From an uncultured Lachnospiraceae bacterium (GTDB taxonomy: Bacteria; Bacillota; Clostridia; Lachnospirales; Lachnospiraceae): a DNA stretch of 16,237 bases. Position numbers and translations under genes: made by a program. Location of the stretch: NCBI GenBank assembly GCA_900313265.1, contig OMRN01000062.1, forward strand, positions 1-16,237. Direction: 5' to 3'. Below are positions 6,782 to 14,625 of the stretch, one piece after another; within the stretch, counting starts at the first letter, position 1, and each line of letters begins with the position of its first letter. The notes under the pieces are model-generated. The model was not told the origin of the DNA and made no database searches. It was given only the letters and a program-made list of their open reading frames with translations.

Positions 6782-8021
6782 AGTCAGTACACCGATTGTT
6801 GATTATATAACCGAATACGCCGCATCGGACACTTCCAGGCTTCACATGCCGGGGCACAAAGGCAAAGCACCGGATTTTCTGCCGGAAGGATTCAAAGAAA
6901 CCTACCGATACGATATTACCGAAATAACCGGTGCGGATGATTTGTATGCTCCCTCCGGAATCATTAAGGAAAGCGAAGAAAACGCCTCAGAGATTTTCGG
7001 AGCCAAAACATTTTACTCGCCCGAGGGTTCGAGCCTTTCGGTCAAAGCCATGATTTATCTGGCACTGAAGCACTATGAACGAAATTCCGACAGCAACACG
7101 GAAGCTGCTGCTTCCAAAAGCAACGGCATTCTTTTGAAAAACAAACCGGCACCCTACATCATTACCGTCGGGACCTGTCATAAATCGTTTTTCCATGCAA
7201 CCGGGCTTTTAAATATCGAAACCGAACGTATCGAAAACAGGAACCATTCCGGCACGCAGAATGCAGGAGATCTGCTCCCGGAAATACAAAAAATCCTATC
7301 CGGGAAAAAAGCTGCTCCGATCGGCTTATATGTAACCTGTCCCGATTATTTCGGAAACATTATAAATCTTAAGGAATTAAAGAGTATTCTTTCCGGAATG
7401 AATATCCCTCTTTTGGTGGATGCGGCACACGGAGCATATTTTAAGTTCCTTGACAAGGAAAAATACGCGGAATATACACATCCCGTCGACGGCGGAGCGG
7501 ATCTAAGCTGTACCTCCGCGCATAAGACACTTCCCACTCTTACGGGTGCGGCGTATCTTCACATAAACGAATCCTTTCTTGATGTTTATCCCCTGGCAAA
7601 ACATGCTATGGAAATCTTCGGTTCATCGAGTCCGTCCTATTTAATATTAGCAAGTCTCGATGCCTTTAATGCCGAAGCCGCAAAGTATAAAGAAGATTTA
7701 TCGAAAACCTGCGTCCGAATCGAAAAACTCAAAAATGAGCTTTCCGGTATGGGATTTCACATAAAAAAAAGCGATCCACTTCGAATCGTCGTTTTAAAGG
7801 ATGAACTCCGTTCCGGGAAAGATTTCGCTTCCTCCCTTCGAAAACACCGTTGCGAATACGAATGTTTCGATGACGGATATGTCATCCTGATGCTGACGCC
7901 GTATAATTCCGAAGCGGATTTAAGTCGTATCCGCGAAGCGTTTGAAACCGTAAAGAACCGTCCCGGGGACTTTGAAATCCTTCCGGAGAACGGTTATAAC
8001 TGCCTTAAGAATTTTTCATAA
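6762..8021 (+). CDS. PLP-dependent Orn/Lys/Arg decarboxylase-family enzyme, compact form
   Basis: The 419-residue protein belongs to the fold-type I Orn/Lys/Arg decarboxylase group (PF01276 type). Evidence: RLHMPGHKGK near the N-terminus, His140 in TCHKSFFHA, Asp220 in LLVDAAHGAY (pairs with the PLP ring), and the Schiff-base lysine Lys255 in SAHKTLPTLTGA. It has no N-terminal wing domain. It is shorter than the roughly 480-490 residue SpeA/YaaO forms, the C-terminal domain being reduced. Such enzymes decarboxylate Arg, Lys or Orn to a polyamine or diamine; the substrate cannot be fixed from sequence. The start is GTG at 6762 or GTG at 6771. Neither has a Shine-Dalgarno sequence, and both overlap the maturase end, so translation probably relies on coupling to the maturase. 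The link to the SCIFF locus is unusual as far as I know. Confidence 0.88.
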   Translation: MKTVKNKVSTPIVDYITEYAASDTSRLHMPGHKGKAPDFLPEGFKETYRYDITEITGADDLYAPSGIIKESEENASEIFGAKTFYSPEGSSLSVKAMIYLALKHYERNSDSNTEAAASKSNGILLKNKPAPYIITVGTCHKSFFHATGLLNIETERIENRNHSGTQNAGDLLPEIQKILSGKKAAPIGLYVTCPDYFGNIINLKELKSILSGMNIPLLVDAAHGAYFKFLDKEKYAEYTHPVDGGADLSCTSAHKTLPTLTGAAYLHINESFLDVYPLAKHAMEIFGSSSPSYLILASLDAFNAEAAKYKEDLSKTCVRIEKLKNELSGMGFHIKKSDPLRIVVLKDELRSGKDFASSLRKHRCEYECFDDGYVILMLTPYNSEADLSRIREAFETVKNRPGDFEILPENGYNCLKNFS

Positions 8022-8023
8022 AA

Positions 8024-8983
8024 ATGAGCACACCTACTTACGAATCCTTACAGGAAATAGTTGAACATGAGAATAAAGACTATCCCGTCGGCGTATATTA
8101 TGTACAGCCCGATGAGATGTTTATGGAACATGTGCGCTGGCACTGGCATACGGAGATTGAGATTGACTTTATTAAAGAAGGCCGTGCCGAATACCGGGTC
8201 GGAGAACAGAACTTTACGCTCTCGGCCGGACAGGCGGTTTTAATCAACCAGAACATTATGCACTGCATCAAAGCCGCCGATGAATCTCCCTGCGTTATTA
8301 TGTCGTTAATTTTTTCTCCGAACTTTCTGTTTCCCCAGAAAGATTCCGTGACGGCGAAAAACTATCTTCTGCCGATTCAAAGCGACGAAGGCTTCCGGAC
8401 AAGGATTTTTGATCCGAAAGACCGGTTCGGACGAAACGTCATCTCCTATCTCGAAGACATCATCTACTGTAATCTACAGAAAGAGTTCGGTTATGAACTT
8501 CAGACACAGAGTCTTTTATGCCATCTGTGGCTTTTGTTTTTATCCAAAGCGGATACCGAGCGGATTCATACCACTGCAGACGTTACACCGAAAAAGTCCA
8601 TGAATCCCGACGAAATGCGCATCAAGGATGCCATTGTGTTTATCGCGGGAAACTACAGCGATTCCATTACGCTTGAAGATATCGCCGATTCCATTCACAT
8701 CAGCAAAAGCGAATGCTGCCGCTGCTTCAAGCGTGCCGTTAACATGACTCCGTTTGAATACTTAATGCACTACCGTATTTTAAAAGCGGCGGAAGCCATC
8801 CAGCGGGGAGAACCTCTTTCCGTTTCCGAACTGGCTTTCAGCGTCGGCTTTAACAATGTCAGTTATTTCAACAAGCGCTTCCGGGAATACTTCGGCTGCA
8901 CGCCCACCGAATACCGTAAAATGGCAAAAACCGAACATCGCGATAAATTAAGCACGTTCGGTTTGTCCCTGTCACATATATAA
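8024..8983 (+). CDS. AraC-family transcriptional regulator with N-terminal cupin
   Basis: This 319-residue regulator has an N-terminal cupin ligand-binding region (about 30-100, with WHWHTEIEIDFI and a following beta-rich stretch including SAGQAVLINQNIMH). The C-terminal part is a double helix-turn-helix (about 205-300): ITLEDIADSIHISKS, then the second unit LSVSELAFSVGFNNVSYFNKRFREYFGCTPTEYR. The cupin-plus-HTH layout is that of sugar- or small-molecule-responsive AraC proteins. It starts two bases after the decarboxylase stop and has only a poor ribosome site, so it is probably translated by coupling and belongs to the same operon. Its target is not evident; the neighbouring enzyme genes or the divergent exporter are the simplest candidates. 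It ends 13 bp from the stop of convergent prfA. Confidence 0.93.
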   Translation: MSTPTYESLQEIVEHENKDYPVGVYYVQPDEMFMEHVRWHWHTEIEIDFIKEGRAEYRVGEQNFTLSAGQAVLINQNIMHCIKAADESPCVIMSLIFSPNFLFPQKDSVTAKNYLLPIQSDEGFRTRIFDPKDRFGRNVISYLEDIIYCNLQKEFGYELQTQSLLCHLWLLFLSKADTERIHTTADVTPKKSMNPDEMRIKDAIVFIAGNYSDSITLEDIADSIHISKSECCRCFKRAVNMTPFEYLMHYRILKAAEAIQRGEPLSVSELAFSVGFNNVSYFNKRFREYFGCTPTEYRKMAKTEHRDKLSTFGLSLSHI

Positions 8984-8996
8984 TTACCGGTTCTTA

Positions 8997-10076
8997 TCAG
9001 TATCCCTGCTCGTTCATCTTGGTAAGCTTTGCCGCCTGGTCGGCCGCAATGCAGGCATCGAGAATTTCCTGAATATCCCCGTTCATAACTTTGTCTAACT
9101 TATATAATGTCAGACCGATTCTGTGATCGGTTACGCGGCCCTGCGGGAAATTATAGGTACGGATTTTCTCACTGCGGTCGCCGGTTCCTACCTGGGAACG
9201 GCGAAGTTCCGCCTCCGCATCATGTTTCTTCTGCTGCTCCAAGTCATAAAGTTTCGCACGAAGAAGCGCAAACGCCTTGGCCTTATTCTGAATCTGCGAT
9301 TTCTCCGTCTGGGAATAAATTACGATTCCGGTCGGATAATGGGTCAGACGCACCGCCGAGTCGGTCGTATTTACACACTGACCACCGCAGCCCGACGCAC
9401 GCATTACGTCAATACGGATATCGTTATCGTCAATTACAACGTCCACTTCTTCTGCCTCGGGCATTACCGCAACACTGGCCGTGGATGTATGAATACGTCC
9501 GCCCGACTCGGTTTCCGGTACACGCTGTACACGGTGAACGCCGCTTTCGTATTTCATTACGGAATAGGCTCCCTGGCCGTTTAACATGAATTCCACTTCC
9601 TTCATGCCGCCGATTCCGGTTTCTTCCACGTTAATCGTTTCTATTTTCCAACGGCGTTCTTCCGCAAAATGCACGTACATGCGGTATAATTCCGCCGCAA
9701 AAAGCGCCGCCTCGTCCCCGCCGGCTCCCGCACGGATTTCCACGATAACATTTTTGTCATCGTTCGGGTCTTTCGGAAGCAGAAGAATTTTCAGTGTCTG
9801 CTCCAGTTCTTCCACTTTCTTCTTTGCGGATGCGAGCTCTTCTTTGAGCATTTCACGCATTTCCTCATCGGACTCGGATTCCAGCATCATTAAACTGTCA
9901 TCAATATCCTGCTTTGCCTTCTTATACTCGGTATAGGCTTCCACAATCGGTGTTAAGTCGCTTTGTTCCTTCATCAGTTTGCGGAAACGCACGGCATCGT
10001 CCGTCACGCCGGGCGACTGAAGTTCGTTCATAATATCTTCATACCGATGTACTAAATCTTCCAGTTTGTCAAACAT
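8997..10076 (-). CDS. prfA: Peptide chain release factor 1
   Basis: This 359-residue class I release factor decodes UAA and UAG and triggers peptide release on the ribosome. The codon-recognition tripeptide is Pro-Glu-Thr (187-189) in [14 protein letters not shown], which is the RF1 PxT form; RF2 has SPF. The catalytic GGQ is at 231-233 in [20 protein letters not shown]. Cys replaces the more widespread His after GGQ, which I believe is common in Clostridia. The start ATG at 10076 has AGGAGAG six to eight bases upstream. Gln233 is the expected target of the methyltransferase encoded just upstream. No separate terminator is visible downstream. Confidence 0.98.
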   Translation of the reverse strand: MFDKLEDLVHRYEDIMNELQSPGVTDDAVRFRKLMKEQSDLTPIVEAYTEYKKAKQDIDDSLMMLESESDEEMREMLKEELASAKKKVEELEQTLKILLLPKDPNDDKNVIVEIRAGAGGDEAALFAAELYRMYVHFAEERRWKIETINVEETGIGGMKEVEFMLNGQGAYSVMKYESGVHRVQRVPETESGGRIHTSTASVAVMPEAEEVDVVIDDNDIRIDVMRASGCGGQCVNTTDSAVRLTHYPTGIVIYSQTEKSQIQNKAKAFALLRAKLYDLEQQKKHDAEAELRRSQVGTGDRSEKIRTYNFPQGRVTDHRIGLTLYKLDKVMNGDIQEILDACIAADQAAKLTKMNEQGY

Positions 10077-10133
10077 TTTTTACTCTCCTGTATACTCTTA
10101 CTGTTACCTGTTTTCGTTATTCTTACCGGACCG

Positions 10134-11051
10134 CTATCCTTTTTCTTTGATGCAGCACGCCTTCACCACACGGTCCAGACCTGCCAGATCCTTTGTTACT
10201 TCCACAAAGGAATATCCTTCTTTTTCGAAAATCGCCGTCACAGCCTCTTTCTGGTCATATCCGATTTCCGCCAAAAACCATCCGCCCCGTTTTAAAAAAT
10301 TCTTACTTTCACGCGCTAAAATACGATAGAAATCCAGTCCGTCCTCTCCTCCGGCCAGTGCCCTGAAAGGCTCATAGACGGCAACTTCCGGTTCCAGTGT
10401 CGGAATCACTTCGTTTGGAATATACGGCGGATTTGAAACAATCAAATCGTACTTGCCGGTAACATTATCAAACATATCCGAGACCTTAAACTCAGCCTCA
10501 ATTCCAAGACGAGCGGCATTTTCACGAGCCAGGGAAACCGATTCTTCGGATAAATCGACTCCCATTCCCACGCAGTCGTTGCTGTAATGAAGAAGCGATA
10601 AAAGAATGCATCCTGTCCCGCAGCAGACATCCAGAATTTCCATGCCGTCATGCAGTTCCTTCATGGCTTCCTCAACCAGGCATTCCGTATCCTGTCTCGG
10701 AATCAGTGTATCCTTTCCCGTTTTAAAGGAAAGCCCCATGAATTCCTGCTCGCCGGTAATATACTGAAGCGGTTCCCTTTGGCATCTCCGTTTCACGAGC
10801 GGCCATAACTTTTCCTCTTCTGCGGAACTTACCTCCCTTTCGGGATGGGCATAAAGAGTACTGCGGTCCGTCCCGCAGACAAACTCTAAAAGAAGCCTCG
10901 CATCAAGCCCGGCTTCCTTCACATTACTTTTATTTAAGAGATTTACAATCTCGTTGTAGCATTCTTTGTAATTCATTGTTTTCGTCCGGTATTCATTTAT
11001 GGAAATTGTCATCCGTGCTTCTTCCGAATCGGAACAAGCATAAACCGGCAC
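10134..11051 (-). CDS. prmC: Release factor glutamine N5-methyltransferase
   Basis: PrmC (HemK) methylates the GGQ glutamine of RF1 and RF2 with S-adenosylmethionine. The helical N-terminal domain (about 27-110) is followed by a Rossmann methyltransferase domain with SAM-binding LDVCCGTG (140-147), Asp166 in GVDLS and the signature NPPY (207-210). The start is uncertain. GTG at 11051 (305 residues) lies two bases after the upstream stop and has AGAGG seven bases before it. ATG at 11012 and ATG at 10976 are in frame; 10976 (MNYKECYNEI) matches the usual family N-terminus best. The AGAGG also falls inside Glu codons of the upstream gene and may be fortuitous. It sits 57 bp upstream of its substrate's gene prfA, the usual arrangement. 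Confidence 0.95.
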   Translation of the reverse strand: MPVYACSDSEEARMTISINEYRTKTMNYKECYNEIVNLLNKSNVKEAGLDARLLLEFVCGTDRSTLYAHPEREVSSAEEEKLWPLVKRRCQREPLQYITGEQEFMGLSFKTGKDTLIPRQDTECLVEEAMKELHDGMEILDVCCGTGCILLSLLHYSNDCVGMGVDLSEESVSLARENAARLGIEAEFKVSDMFDNVTGKYDLIVSNPPYIPNEVIPTLEPEVAVYEPFRALAGGEDGLDFYRILARESKNFLKRGGWFLAEIGYDQKEAVTAIFEKEGYSFVEVTKDLAGLDRVVKACCIKEKG

Positions 11052-11053
11052 CG

Positions 11054-12376
11054 CTAATCCTCTGCCTCTTCGTCAATATCCTCTTCACCGGATTCGTCAC
11101 CGGCATCTTCTTCGATATCTTCCGAATCTTCTTCGATATCTTCTTCAATATCCTCTTCGGAATCTTCTTCGGAATCTTCTTCAAACTCTTCTTCGATATT
11201 CGCTCCCGCTGCCTCTTCCTCTTCGGAATGATCCGCAAAATCCACGCCTTCCGATACAACCGCTTCACTTCCGGCTTCCGGCATAACATCGAATTCTTCT
11301 TTCAGTTTCATTTCGGCAAAAACATCCCTGCTGCCGCTTTCCACTTCGGACATCATGGCTTCCATGGTCTCGGTATCCATTACATCCTCGTCATCATCAA
11401 GCCATCCTTCCTCGTCTCCGGAAGGTACATAATCAAAATTATCCATCAGGTACTGTTTCCAGTCAAAAACGGCTTCCACCGCTTTAATCGCCACTTCCAC
11501 CATCTGGGCATCCGGCTCTTTCGTGGTAAGAGACTGAAACCAAAGTCCCGGTGCGGAAATAAGTTTGGTAAACCAGTTGTCGTAACGCCCCATAAGGCGC
11601 AGAACTTCATAGGAAATTCCGGCAATCACGGGAATCATTAAAAGACGGATTCCGAGACGTAAAAACGGACTCGGTACGCGGATAAAGAAAAACAGCACGA
11701 TGGAAATCATCATGATAAACAGAATGAAACTCGTTCCGCATCTTCTGTGACGACGCGAGGAACGCATGACATTCTTCACATTTAAAACTTTTCCGTTTTC
11801 CACGCAGTTGATGCACTTATGCTCCGCTCCGTGATACATAAAGGTTCTTCGGATATCTTTGGACAATGAAATCACCAGAATATATCCGATAAAAATCGCA
11901 ATACGGATCAGTCCCTCCAGAATAATAACCAGGGACGCATTCACAATATATCTTTCCAAAACGAAATGGGTAATGCACGCAGGGAGAACAAAGAACAGTC
12001 CGATGGCAAACACAAGAGCAAAAAGAATCGTGAATGCATTAATAACACTCTCCGCCTTGTTTCCGAAAAGTTTCCGCATAAAACGGTCGAATCCGGTCTC
12101 CTCCTCTTCATCTTCCACATAATATTCCGAGGAAAGAGAAAGTGTCTTAAGACCCAGTCTTAATGAATCCACGAACGCAAAAATACCGCGGAGAAAAGGA
12201 ATCTTATAAACGCCTTTGGCATTCTTCTCATCACCGCAGTCTCCGAGGATGACTTCAATCTGTTTATTCGGTTTGCGGATGGCAACAGCATAACGGTCAT
12301 TGTTGCGCATCATAATTCCTTCCATGACGGCCTGGCCGCCGATGCCGGAATATTTAGCTTTCTTTTTTTTCGCCAT
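11054..12376 (-). CDS. DUF1385 membrane protein with acidic repeat tail
   Basis: This 440-residue protein begins KYSGIGGQAVMEGIMMR, the hallmark of the DUF1385 (YqhQ-like) family. It has about four hydrophobic helices (roughly 113-135, 147-170, 216-233 and 243-258). A conserved cytoplasmic-type motif, YHGAEHKCINC (181-191), has His and Cys residues that look able to bind metal; that is an inference. The family's biochemical function is not established to my knowledge. The family core ends near residue 310. The remaining 130 residues are acidic and probably disordered, ending in tandem Ser/Ile-Glu-Glu-Asp units, so the protein is longer than typical members. It lies between rpmE and prmC, a neighbourhood common in Clostridia. 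A strong terminator stands between rpmE and this gene, so it needs read-through or a weak promoter near 12380-12400. Confidence 0.93.
   Translation of the reverse strand: MAKKKKAKYSGIGGQAVMEGIMMRNNDRYAVAIRKPNKQIEVILGDCGDEKNAKGVYKIPFLRGIFAFVDSLRLGLKTLSLSSEYYVEDEEEETGFDRFMRKLFGNKAESVINAFTILFALVFAIGLFFVLPACITHFVLERYIVNASLVIILEGLIRIAIFIGYILVISLSKDIRRTFMYHGAEHKCINCVENGKVLNVKNVMRSSRRHRRCGTSFILFIMMISIVLFFFIRVPSPFLRLGIRLLMIPVIAGISYEVLRLMGRYDNWFTKLISAPGLWFQSLTTKEPDAQMVEVAIKAVEAVFDWKQYLMDNFDYVPSGDEEGWLDDDEDVMDTETMEAMMSEVESGSRDVFAEMKLKEEFDVMPEAGSEAVVSEGVDFADHSEEEEAAGANIEEEFEEDSEEDSEEDIEEDIEEDSEDIEEDAGDESGEEDIDEEAED
11092..11205 (-). repeat. Degenerate 12-bp coding repeat encoding (S/I)-E-E-D units
   Basis: The minus strand repeats units of the form GAAGAAGAT(TC/AT)., giving EED-SEED-SEED-IEED-IEED-SED-IEED near the C-terminus of the DUF1385 protein. 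The period is 12 bases, a multiple of three, so slippage would change tail length without breaking the frame. Confidence 0.7.
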
Positions 12377-12403
12377 TACAGTCGGTTTCCAATATTATCC
12401 AGA

Positions 12404-12437
12404 ATAAAAAGGGCCGGGGTGTTTTCCCCAACCCTCA
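12404..12437 (-). terminator. Intrinsic terminator after rpmE
   Basis: On the minus strand GGGTTGGGG pairs with CCCCGGCCC (nine pairs, two of them G-T wobbles) around a six-base AAAACA loop, followed by TTTTTATT. It begins about 12 bases past the rpmE stop. On the plus strand the arms are 12411-12419 and 12426-12434. Confidence 0.85.
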
Positions 12438-12445
12438 TTTGTTTC

Positions 12446-12652
12446 TTATTTGCTTTCTACGCCGTATTTCTTATTGAACTTATCAATACGTCCTCTTGCG
12501 GCTGCGGTCTTCTGCTGACCGGTGTAGAATGAATGGCATTTGGAGCAAACTTCTACGTGAATTTCTTTCTTGGTCGAACCGGTTACAAAAGTGTTTCCAC
12601 AGTTGCAGGTAACGGTTGCCTGATAATATTCAGGATGGATTCCTTCTCTCAT
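12446..12652 (-). CDS. rpmE: 50S ribosomal protein L31, zinc-binding type
   Basis: L31 is a 68-residue protein bridging the large and small ribosomal subunits. [10 protein letters not shown] at the N-terminus is the family signature. Zinc ligands are present as CNCGNTF and [10 protein letters not shown], that is, a CxC and a CxxC pair, making this the C+ form. The start at 12652 is chosen because AGAGGTGAG lies about five bases upstream and family members begin here; an upstream in-frame ATG at 12682 would add ten untypical residues covering that ribosome site. The gene has a strong promoter and its own terminator, so it is mostly a monocistronic unit. Confidence 0.97.
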   Translation of the reverse strand: MREGIHPEYYQATVTCNCGNTFVTGSTKKEIHVEVCSKCHSFYTGQQKTAAARGRIDKFNKKYGVESK

Positions 12653-12706
12653 TTTTCTCACCTCTCTATGTGTTAAACCCATATTTGCTTTTTCGACAGC
12701 TTGTTT

Positions 12707-12735
12707 ATTATATCATAGGCAAAATCGATGTGCAA
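12707..12735 (-). promoter_or_regulatory. Strong sigma-A promoter of rpmE
   Basis: The minus strand reads TTGCAC (12730-12735), a 17-base spacer and a perfect TATAAT (12707-12712), with TG one base upstream of the -10 box (extended -10). RNA would start near 12700, about 48 bases before the L31 start. Confidence 0.9.
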
Positions 12736-12795
12736 GTATTATTTTCGGCCCCGATTCCGCCGTTTATTCCGGCCGGACGTTCCTTCCACCGGTTA

Positions 12796-14280
12796 CTATA
12801 CCCACTTCAGTTTTCTCATGGTCTCCACGAATTCCTGATTATTCCTGGTTCTGGAGAACAGATCGATTACCTGATCCACAGCCTCATCCGGTTTTAAACT
12901 GTTGAATGCTTTTCTCATCACATTGATGGCTTCAAGTTCATCCGGCGTAAGAAGCAGATCTTCGCGTCTGGTTCCGGACTTCGGAATATCGATGGCCGGG
13001 AACACTCTCTTCTCGGATAATTTACGGTCAAGCACCATTTCCATGTTACCGGTACCTTTGAATTCCTCATAAACCACATCGTCCATTTTCGAACCCGTAT
13101 CCACAAGTGCGGTTGCCAGAATTGTAAGGCTTCCTCCCTCACGCATGTTTCTTGCGGCACCGAAGAATCTCTTCGGCATATGAAGTGCAGCAGGATCGAG
13201 ACCACCGGAAAGCGTACGGCCGCTGGGCGGAATTACCTGATTGTATGCTCTGGTTAAACGGGTAATACTGTCAAGGAGGATGATGACATCCCTCTTATGC
13301 TCCACCAGTCTCTTTGCACGCTCGATAACCATTTCGGAAACACGCTTGTGATGTTCCGGCGTCTCGTCAAAAGTGGAATAAATTACTTCCACATTGGGTC
13401 CCATAATCGCTTCCTTAATATCCGTAACTTCCTCGGGACGCTCGTCAATCAGCAGAATAATCATGTGCATATCCGGATTGGAATGCTTCACGCATTTGGC
13501 AACCGACTTAAGAAGCGTGGTTTTTCCGGCTTTCGGAGGAGAAACAATCATGCCTCTTTGTCCCTTTCCGACCGGTGACATCAAATCCATGATACGCATT
13601 GAAACCGGCGCTCCCGGAATATCGAGATTGATTTTCTCATTCGGAAAAATCGGCGTCATATCCTCGAAATTCGCTCTTTTGGCAGCTTCTTCGGGATTGT
13701 ATCCGTTAATTTTCTTTACATATAAAAGTGCGGAAAATTTCTCGTTTGCGGTCTTAATCTTGGTGCTTCCTTCGATAATGTCTCCGGTTTTTAACCCGAA
13801 ACGGCGAATCTGGCTCGGAGCCACATATACGTCATGCTCGCCGGGCAGATAATTCTCGCAGCGGATGAATCCGAAACCGTCCTGCATTACTTCCAGAATG
13901 CCTTTGGCGGGAACCTTGCTGTCAAGCGCCTCTAAATCCTCTTTGCTTAAATCCGCATCCTTCTTCGCCTCAAAGTCCTTCTTTCCTTCCGCATCCTTCT
14001 TTGAAACCGTTTCCTTCTTTGCTTCCGGCTCAGGCTCTTTCTTTGCTTCCGGTACGGACGCTTTTTCCTTCGGTGCACGAGCCGGTTCTTTCTCCGCCGG
14101 CTTTTCGGTACTTTCTTCTTTCTTTGCCGACGCATCTTCCGTTTCGCGTTTTTTAATGATGGCCGCTTTCAGTTCTTCTTTGTCCATGGTGGTATAACCC
14201 TTTATTCCCATGGATTTCCCGAGCGTTTTTAACCCCGAGATGGTCAGTGATTCAAGTTGTTCTCTTTCTTTGTCCGTCAT
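12796..14280 (-). CDS. rho: Transcription termination factor Rho
   Basis: Rho is a hexameric RNA helicase that ends transcription of untranslated RNA. This 494-residue copy has a Rho N-terminal helix domain (about 1-45), a low-complexity Lys/Glu/Ala-rich insertion (about 46-120, with EAKKE/EAKKD units), a cold-shock-like RNA-binding domain (about 125-190, DGFGFIR), and the ATPase core. The core shows Walker [10 protein letters not shown] (247-255), LIDERPEEV, Walker B DVIILLDS (331-338) and the R-loop/Q-loop region [19 protein letters not shown]. subtilis Rho is about 427 residues, so the insertion explains the extra length; charged N-terminal insertions in Rho are known in several phyla. The start ATG at 14280 has AAAGGAGA about 11 bases upstream. 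Rho genes are often autoregulated through their leader; see 14281-14521. Confidence 0.98.
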   Translation of the reverse strand: MTDKEREQLESLTISGLKTLGKSMGIKGYTTMDKEELKAAIIKKRETEDASAKKEESTEKPAEKEPARAPKEKASVPEAKKEPEPEAKKETVSKKDAEGKKDFEAKKDADLSKEDLEALDSKVPAKGILEVMQDGFGFIRCENYLPGEHDVYVAPSQIRRFGLKTGDIIEGSTKIKTANEKFSALLYVKKINGYNPEEAAKRANFEDMTPIFPNEKINLDIPGAPVSMRIMDLMSPVGKGQRGMIVSPPKAGKTTLLKSVAKCVKHSNPDMHMIILLIDERPEEVTDIKEAIMGPNVEVIYSTFDETPEHHKRVSEMVIERAKRLVEHKRDVIILLDSITRLTRAYNQVIPPSGRTLSGGLDPAALHMPKRFFGAARNMREGGSLTILATALVDTGSKMDDVVYEEFKGTGNMEMVLDRKLSEKRVFPAIDIPKSGTRREDLLLTPDELEAINVMRKAFNSLKPDEAVDQVIDLFSRTRNNQEFVETMRKLKWV

Positions 14281-14521
14281 ATTTTTTAATTTCTCCTTTT
14301 ACTCTTCGATTTACCGTTCCCCCTCTGCTTTGTCGGCAGAATTCCCATATCTAAATACATTTATCTTATTTACAGCGATATCATTTCATTAACTCAGACC
14401 AAAGCTCCTTGCAGGTCCGGACTATTATTAATCAAAATTAGGGAAAAATAGCGGGATGAAAGATTTACCTCATCCGCCGTCAACGAAACAATGTCTTCAG
14501 ACGTTTCATATTGTACAACAT
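14281..14521 (-). promoter_or_regulatory. Long leader region of rho
   Basis: The stretch upstream of rho to the malic enzyme start is 345 bp and holds no substantial gene. A TACAAT box on the minus strand (14510-14515) is the best -10 candidate but lacks a good -35, so the rho promoter is not certain. Transcription from there would give a leader over 200 bases long. It contains the hairpin at 14451-14477 and a possible 13-codon ORF (14480-14521, product MLYNMKRLKTLFR) without a convincing ribosome site. The rest is AT-rich with no structure I can name. Confidence 0.4.
14445..14477 (-). terminator. Terminator-like hairpin in the rho leader (possible attenuator)
   Basis: On the minus strand GCGGATGA pairs with TCATCCCGC (one-base bulge) around a ten-base loop and is followed by TATTTTTCCC. 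The plus-strand arms are 14451-14459 and 14470-14477. It points toward rho and lies about 165 bases before its start, a position that fits an attenuator. No obvious antiterminator was found by eye. Confidence 0.5.
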
Positions 14522-14560
14522 CTTTTTCAAAAAATAAAGTATTTTTGTAATAATCCCTCG

Positions 14561-14588
14561 TTGAAAAAGTGTTTTTTTTCGTTATAAT
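14561..14588 (+). promoter_or_regulatory. Sigma-A promoter of the malic enzyme gene
   Basis: TTGAAA (14561-14566), a 16-base spacer and a perfect TATAAT (14583-14588). RNA would begin near 14595, leaving a leader of about 30 bases. This rules out the in-frame ATG codons at 14569 and 14593 as starts. Confidence 0.85.
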
Positions 14589-14625
14589 TACAATGACAGA
14601 AAACTACAGATTGGAAGCAGACGAT

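Noticed and set aside
9107..9936. Several plus-strand frames of 116-160 residues
   Set aside because: All are antisense to prfA, whose protein is unmistakable.
10976..11641. 221-residue plus-strand frame rich in Phe and Ile
   Set aside because: It is the antisense of the Glu/Asp-rich DUF1385 tail; the Phe/Ile richness follows from reverse-reading GAA and GAT repeats, and there is no ribosome site.
12736..12795. GC-rich hairpin-forming sequence after rho (CGGCC with GGCCG)
   Set aside because: The loop is long and no T-run follows, so I do not call it a terminator.
13865..14197. Ser/Phe-rich 110-residue plus-strand frame
   Set aside because: It mirrors the Lys/Glu-rich insertion of Rho on the other strand.
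14569..14625. N-terminal extension of the malic enzyme from the first in-frame ATG
   Set aside because: That ATG overlaps the TTGAAA-TATAAT promoter; the ATG at 14626 has a ribosome site and matches the family start.
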